NCBI GenBank assembly: GCA_964442435.1
Contig: CAYTZG010000028.1
Span: forward strand, 1-15,591
DNA: 15,591 nt
Source of the DNA: CAMXAS01 sp964442435
Lineage (GTDB): Bacteria > Bacteroidota > Bacteroidia > Bacteroidales > P3
Direction of reading: 5' to 3'
The notes below the pieces were generated by a model. That model searched no databases. It saw nothing but the letters and a program-made list of their open reading frames with translations, and had not been told where the DNA came from. This document shows, piece after piece, positions 14,321-15,591 of this stretch. A program made the translations under genes and the position numbers. Each line of letters opens with the position of its first letter. Within the stretch, counting starts at the first letter, position 1.

Positions 14321-14328
14321 CAAAGTTA
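14321..14328 (-). promoter_or_regulatory. -7 element for the large membrane protein gene
   Basis: TAACTTTG on the minus strand matches TAnnTTTG and puts the start site about 37-40 nt before the ATG at 14277. No -33 TTTG is seen at the right distance. An inverted repeat TGTGATT (14290-14296)/AATCACA (14316-14322), with TTGCC/GGCAA inside, lies in the leader and touches this box. It could be an operator or an RNA hairpin. Confidence 0.4.
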
Positions 14329-14361
14329 GTGAATTTTTTTTAGCTTGTCCCGGTTGTGGCA

Positions 14362-14393
14362 TTTGGCTTTTTCAAAAAAACGTCTTACCTTTG
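14362..14393 (+). promoter_or_regulatory. tRNA-Lys promoter (TTTG-N20-TACCTTTG)
   Basis: TTTG at 14362-14365 and TACCTTTG at 14386-14393, separated by 20 nt, are a full match to the Bacteroidota -33/-7 consensus. Transcription should start near 14397-14400, giving a 10-13 nt leader that contains CCCTC/GAGGG (14396-14400/14405-14409) directly before the tRNA. Confidence 0.85.
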
Positions 14394-14409
14394 CACCCTC
14401 TTTCGAGGG

Positions 14410-14482
14410 GGTCACGTAGCTCAGCTGGTAGAGCACATCCCTTTTAAGGATGGGGCCCTGGGTTCGAGTCCCAGCGTGACCA
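14410..14482 (+). tRNA. tRNA-Lys (anticodon TTT)
   Basis: The 73 bases fold as a full cloverleaf. The acceptor stem GGTCACG/CGTGACC is perfect. The D arm is GCTC/GAGC, the anticodon stem CATCC/GGATG with loop CTTTTAA, and the T arm CTGGG-TTCGAGT-CCCAG. The anticodon TTT at 14443-14445 reads Lys codons AAA/AAG. The discriminator is A at 14482, and the CCA end is not encoded (CAGC follows). A strong promoter precedes it. An integrase gene begins 274 bp downstream, so the 3' end of this tRNA probably serves as an integration target. Confidence 0.97.
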
Positions 14483-14484
14483 CA
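14460..14484. other. Probable attachment site at the tRNA-Lys 3' end
   Basis: This is inferred from position only. Tyrosine recombinases next to a tRNA usually use its T arm and 3' end as the crossover core, leaving the tRNA intact. The core should recur as a direct repeat at the far side of the element, beyond the right edge. The exact limits are a guess. Confidence 0.4.
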
Positions 14485-14488
14485 GCAA

Positions 14489-14520
14489 TCAGGGGATTAG
14501 CGATAATCCTAATCCCCTGA
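14489..14520 (+). terminator. 11-bp stem-loop just after tRNA-Lys
   Basis: TCAGGGGATTA (14489-14499) and TAATCCCCTGA (14510-14520) pair perfectly around a 10-nt loop. An alternative smaller hairpin GGATTA-GCGA-TAATCC (14494-14509) uses the same left arm. No T tract follows. It may end tRNA transcription, or be an end structure or recombinase-binding site of the integrated element. Confidence 0.5.
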
Positions 14521-14756
14521 AATCAAATAGTTAAGATTGGATTTCCATCCGTCTTTCCTTTCCTGAAGTATCGTTTTGGGTAAAAAAAAAGCAAACACAA
14601 ATGCCATTGCAGGCAATTGTATGCTGTTTTCGCTTTTCAATCTGTGACAAAATTTTAGGCCATTTGCCGCGATAAAATTCTTATCGCACATTGATTATCA
14701 GTATCGCTTTTGGTCGCGCATTTCAAAACGCTATGTCACAACCAAAACCACAAATC
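14521..14756. other. AT-richer non-coding spacer at the element end
   Basis: No gene is seen. The stretch carries a perfect hairpin GCGATAA-AATTC-TTATCGC (14669-14687), whose GCGATAA also occurs at 14500-14506. It also carries TGTGACA (14643-14649) with its inverse TGTCACA (14734-14740), and a near-direct repeat AGTATCG(C)TTTTGG at 14567 and 14700. These are candidate binding sites for the integrase arm domain or an excisionase. I find no convincing -33/-7 promoter for the integrase. Confidence 0.45.
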
Positions 14757-15591
14757 ATGGCTCGATACACATTGAAACAGGCATCTTATAAAACATCCCG
14801 GGCGGACAAGCATATTGTACTGTACGTCATCTTCGGGCGCGATCAAAAGCGCGTTATCGCCACCAACATCTATGTCGCCCCCGACCAGTGGGACAAAGCT
14901 CACGAGAAAATCATCAATCATCCCGGCGCGGCTCTCCTGAACACTTTACTCTACAAAAAGAAGCAATCCATTCAGGAACTCGAAGTGACCGCCCTGCAAG
15001 CCGGGGAAACCTTTACGGCCGACTACCTGGATGCCCTGTTACATCCACATCGCCATGCAAAGGATGAAAAGCCGGCGGAACCGGTATTTACGGAATATAT
15101 GCAGCACGCCGTCATACGGCAAAATTACAAGCTAAGTACCTATAAGTGCCACCAAAAAACGATACGGCGTTTTACCAAATGGTTCCCGGGGCTAAAGTTC
15201 TGTGAACTCACATATAACGTCTTGGCCGAATTTGACAGGCTTTGCATAGCGGACGGGCTGGCCCGCAATTCTATATCCGGACACCATAAAGTTTTAAGGA
15301 CGTATATCAATTTGGCGTTCAAAGAGGGCGTTTACGCCTATCCGCCGGGCAAACACCCGTATGCCAATTTCAAAGTGACCAGGATAAAAGGAACCCGGCC
15401 ATACCTCGATGCGGATGAACTGGCTGCACTCGAACAGGGCGCGTTGCCGGCGAATTTGGAACCGTACAGACAAATGTTCTTATTTATCTGTTATACAGGG
15501 CTTCGGATTTCCGACTTTATGCGCCTCGATAGGTCGATGCTCCGGGGCGATACGCTGCACATCGTGCCGATCAAAACAGAGGACAGTTCCA
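14757..15591 (+). CDS. Tyrosine recombinase (phage-type integrase), 3' end outside window
   Basis: It probably catalyses insertion and excision of a mobile element at the neighbouring tRNA-Lys. The frame is open from the ATG at 14757 to the window edge (278 complete codons). Residues 1-90 resemble the Bacteroidota arm-DNA-binding domain (YVIFGRDQKRVIATNIYVAPDQWD). About 108-208 is the SAM-like core-binding domain (FTEYMQHAV through GVYAYPPGKHPYANF). The catalytic domain follows, with Arg250 in CYTGLRISD and the probable catalytic Lys273 in IVPIKTED. The C-terminal HxxR, H/W and Tyr residues lie beyond the edge, so activity cannot be judged. GC content and codon choice are visibly less GC-rich than in the housekeeping genes, consistent with acquisition by transfer. 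Confidence 0.93.
   Translation, partial: MARYTLKQASYKTSRADKHIVLYVIFGRDQKRVIATNIYVAPDQWDKAHEKIINHPGAALLNTLLYKKKQSIQELEVTALQAGETFTADYLDALLHPHRHAKDEKPAEPVFTEYMQHAVIRQNYKLSTYKCHQKTIRRFTKWFPGLKFCELTYNVLAEFDRLCIADGLARNSISGHHKVLRTYINLAFKEGVYAYPPGKHPYANFKVTRIKGTRPYLDADELAALEQGALPANLEPYRQMFLFICYTGLRISDFMRLDRSMLRGDTLHIVPIKTEDSS

Overview
The window looks like chromosome of a GC-rich member of the Bacteroidota, most likely order Bacteroidales. Three things support this. TAccTTTG-type -7 promoter elements with a TTTG-like -33 box about 20 nt upstream precede the tRNA and topA. Start codons have little or no Shine-Dalgarno sequence. Several proteins have a Bacteroidota flavour, such as the short IspH with GHAEVRGLNG, a TopA without zinc ribbons, and the arm-domain tyrosine recombinase. 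An Alistipes-like genus would fit the base composition, but that is a guess.

Layout. Positions 1-679 hold no convincing gene. They contain an 8-bp tandem repeat running off the left edge, an orphan promoter, a cluster of small palindromes, a 70-bp direct duplication, and a 173-bp set of nested inverted repeats that ends in the topA promoter. Positions 680-7523 are six tightly packed plus-strand genes: topA, pfkA, exbB, exbD, tonB and a membrane-anchored metallophosphoesterase (gaps 6-26 bp). They are probably one transcript joining DNA relaxation, glycolysis and the proton-motive-force-driven energizing of outer-membrane transport. Positions 7504-10743 are a minus-strand operon, mtaB-ispH-recF, covering tRNA thiomethylation, the last step of isoprenoid precursor synthesis, and recombinational repair. 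It is driven by a promoter so close to the mtaB TTG start that the mRNA is probably leaderless. rlmB (10805-11560, plus) diverges from mtaB and converges on a large minus-strand membrane protein gene (11539-14277). That protein has about 14-15 membrane helices followed by a C-terminal LamG/concanavalin-like domain. A tRNA-Lys(TTT) with an excellent promoter follows. Directly behind it is the start of what looks like an integrated element: a hairpin, an AT-richer spacer with GCGATAA motifs, and a tyrosine recombinase cut by the right edge.

Most of the window is ordinary housekeeping backbone. The parts most worth a second look are the nested inverted-repeat block upstream of topA, the GT-C-like/LamG fusion protein, the leaderless TTG-start mtaB, and the tRNA-Lys-adjacent element whose cargo lies outside the window. 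I do not see clear proof of a new multi-gene system inside these bases.
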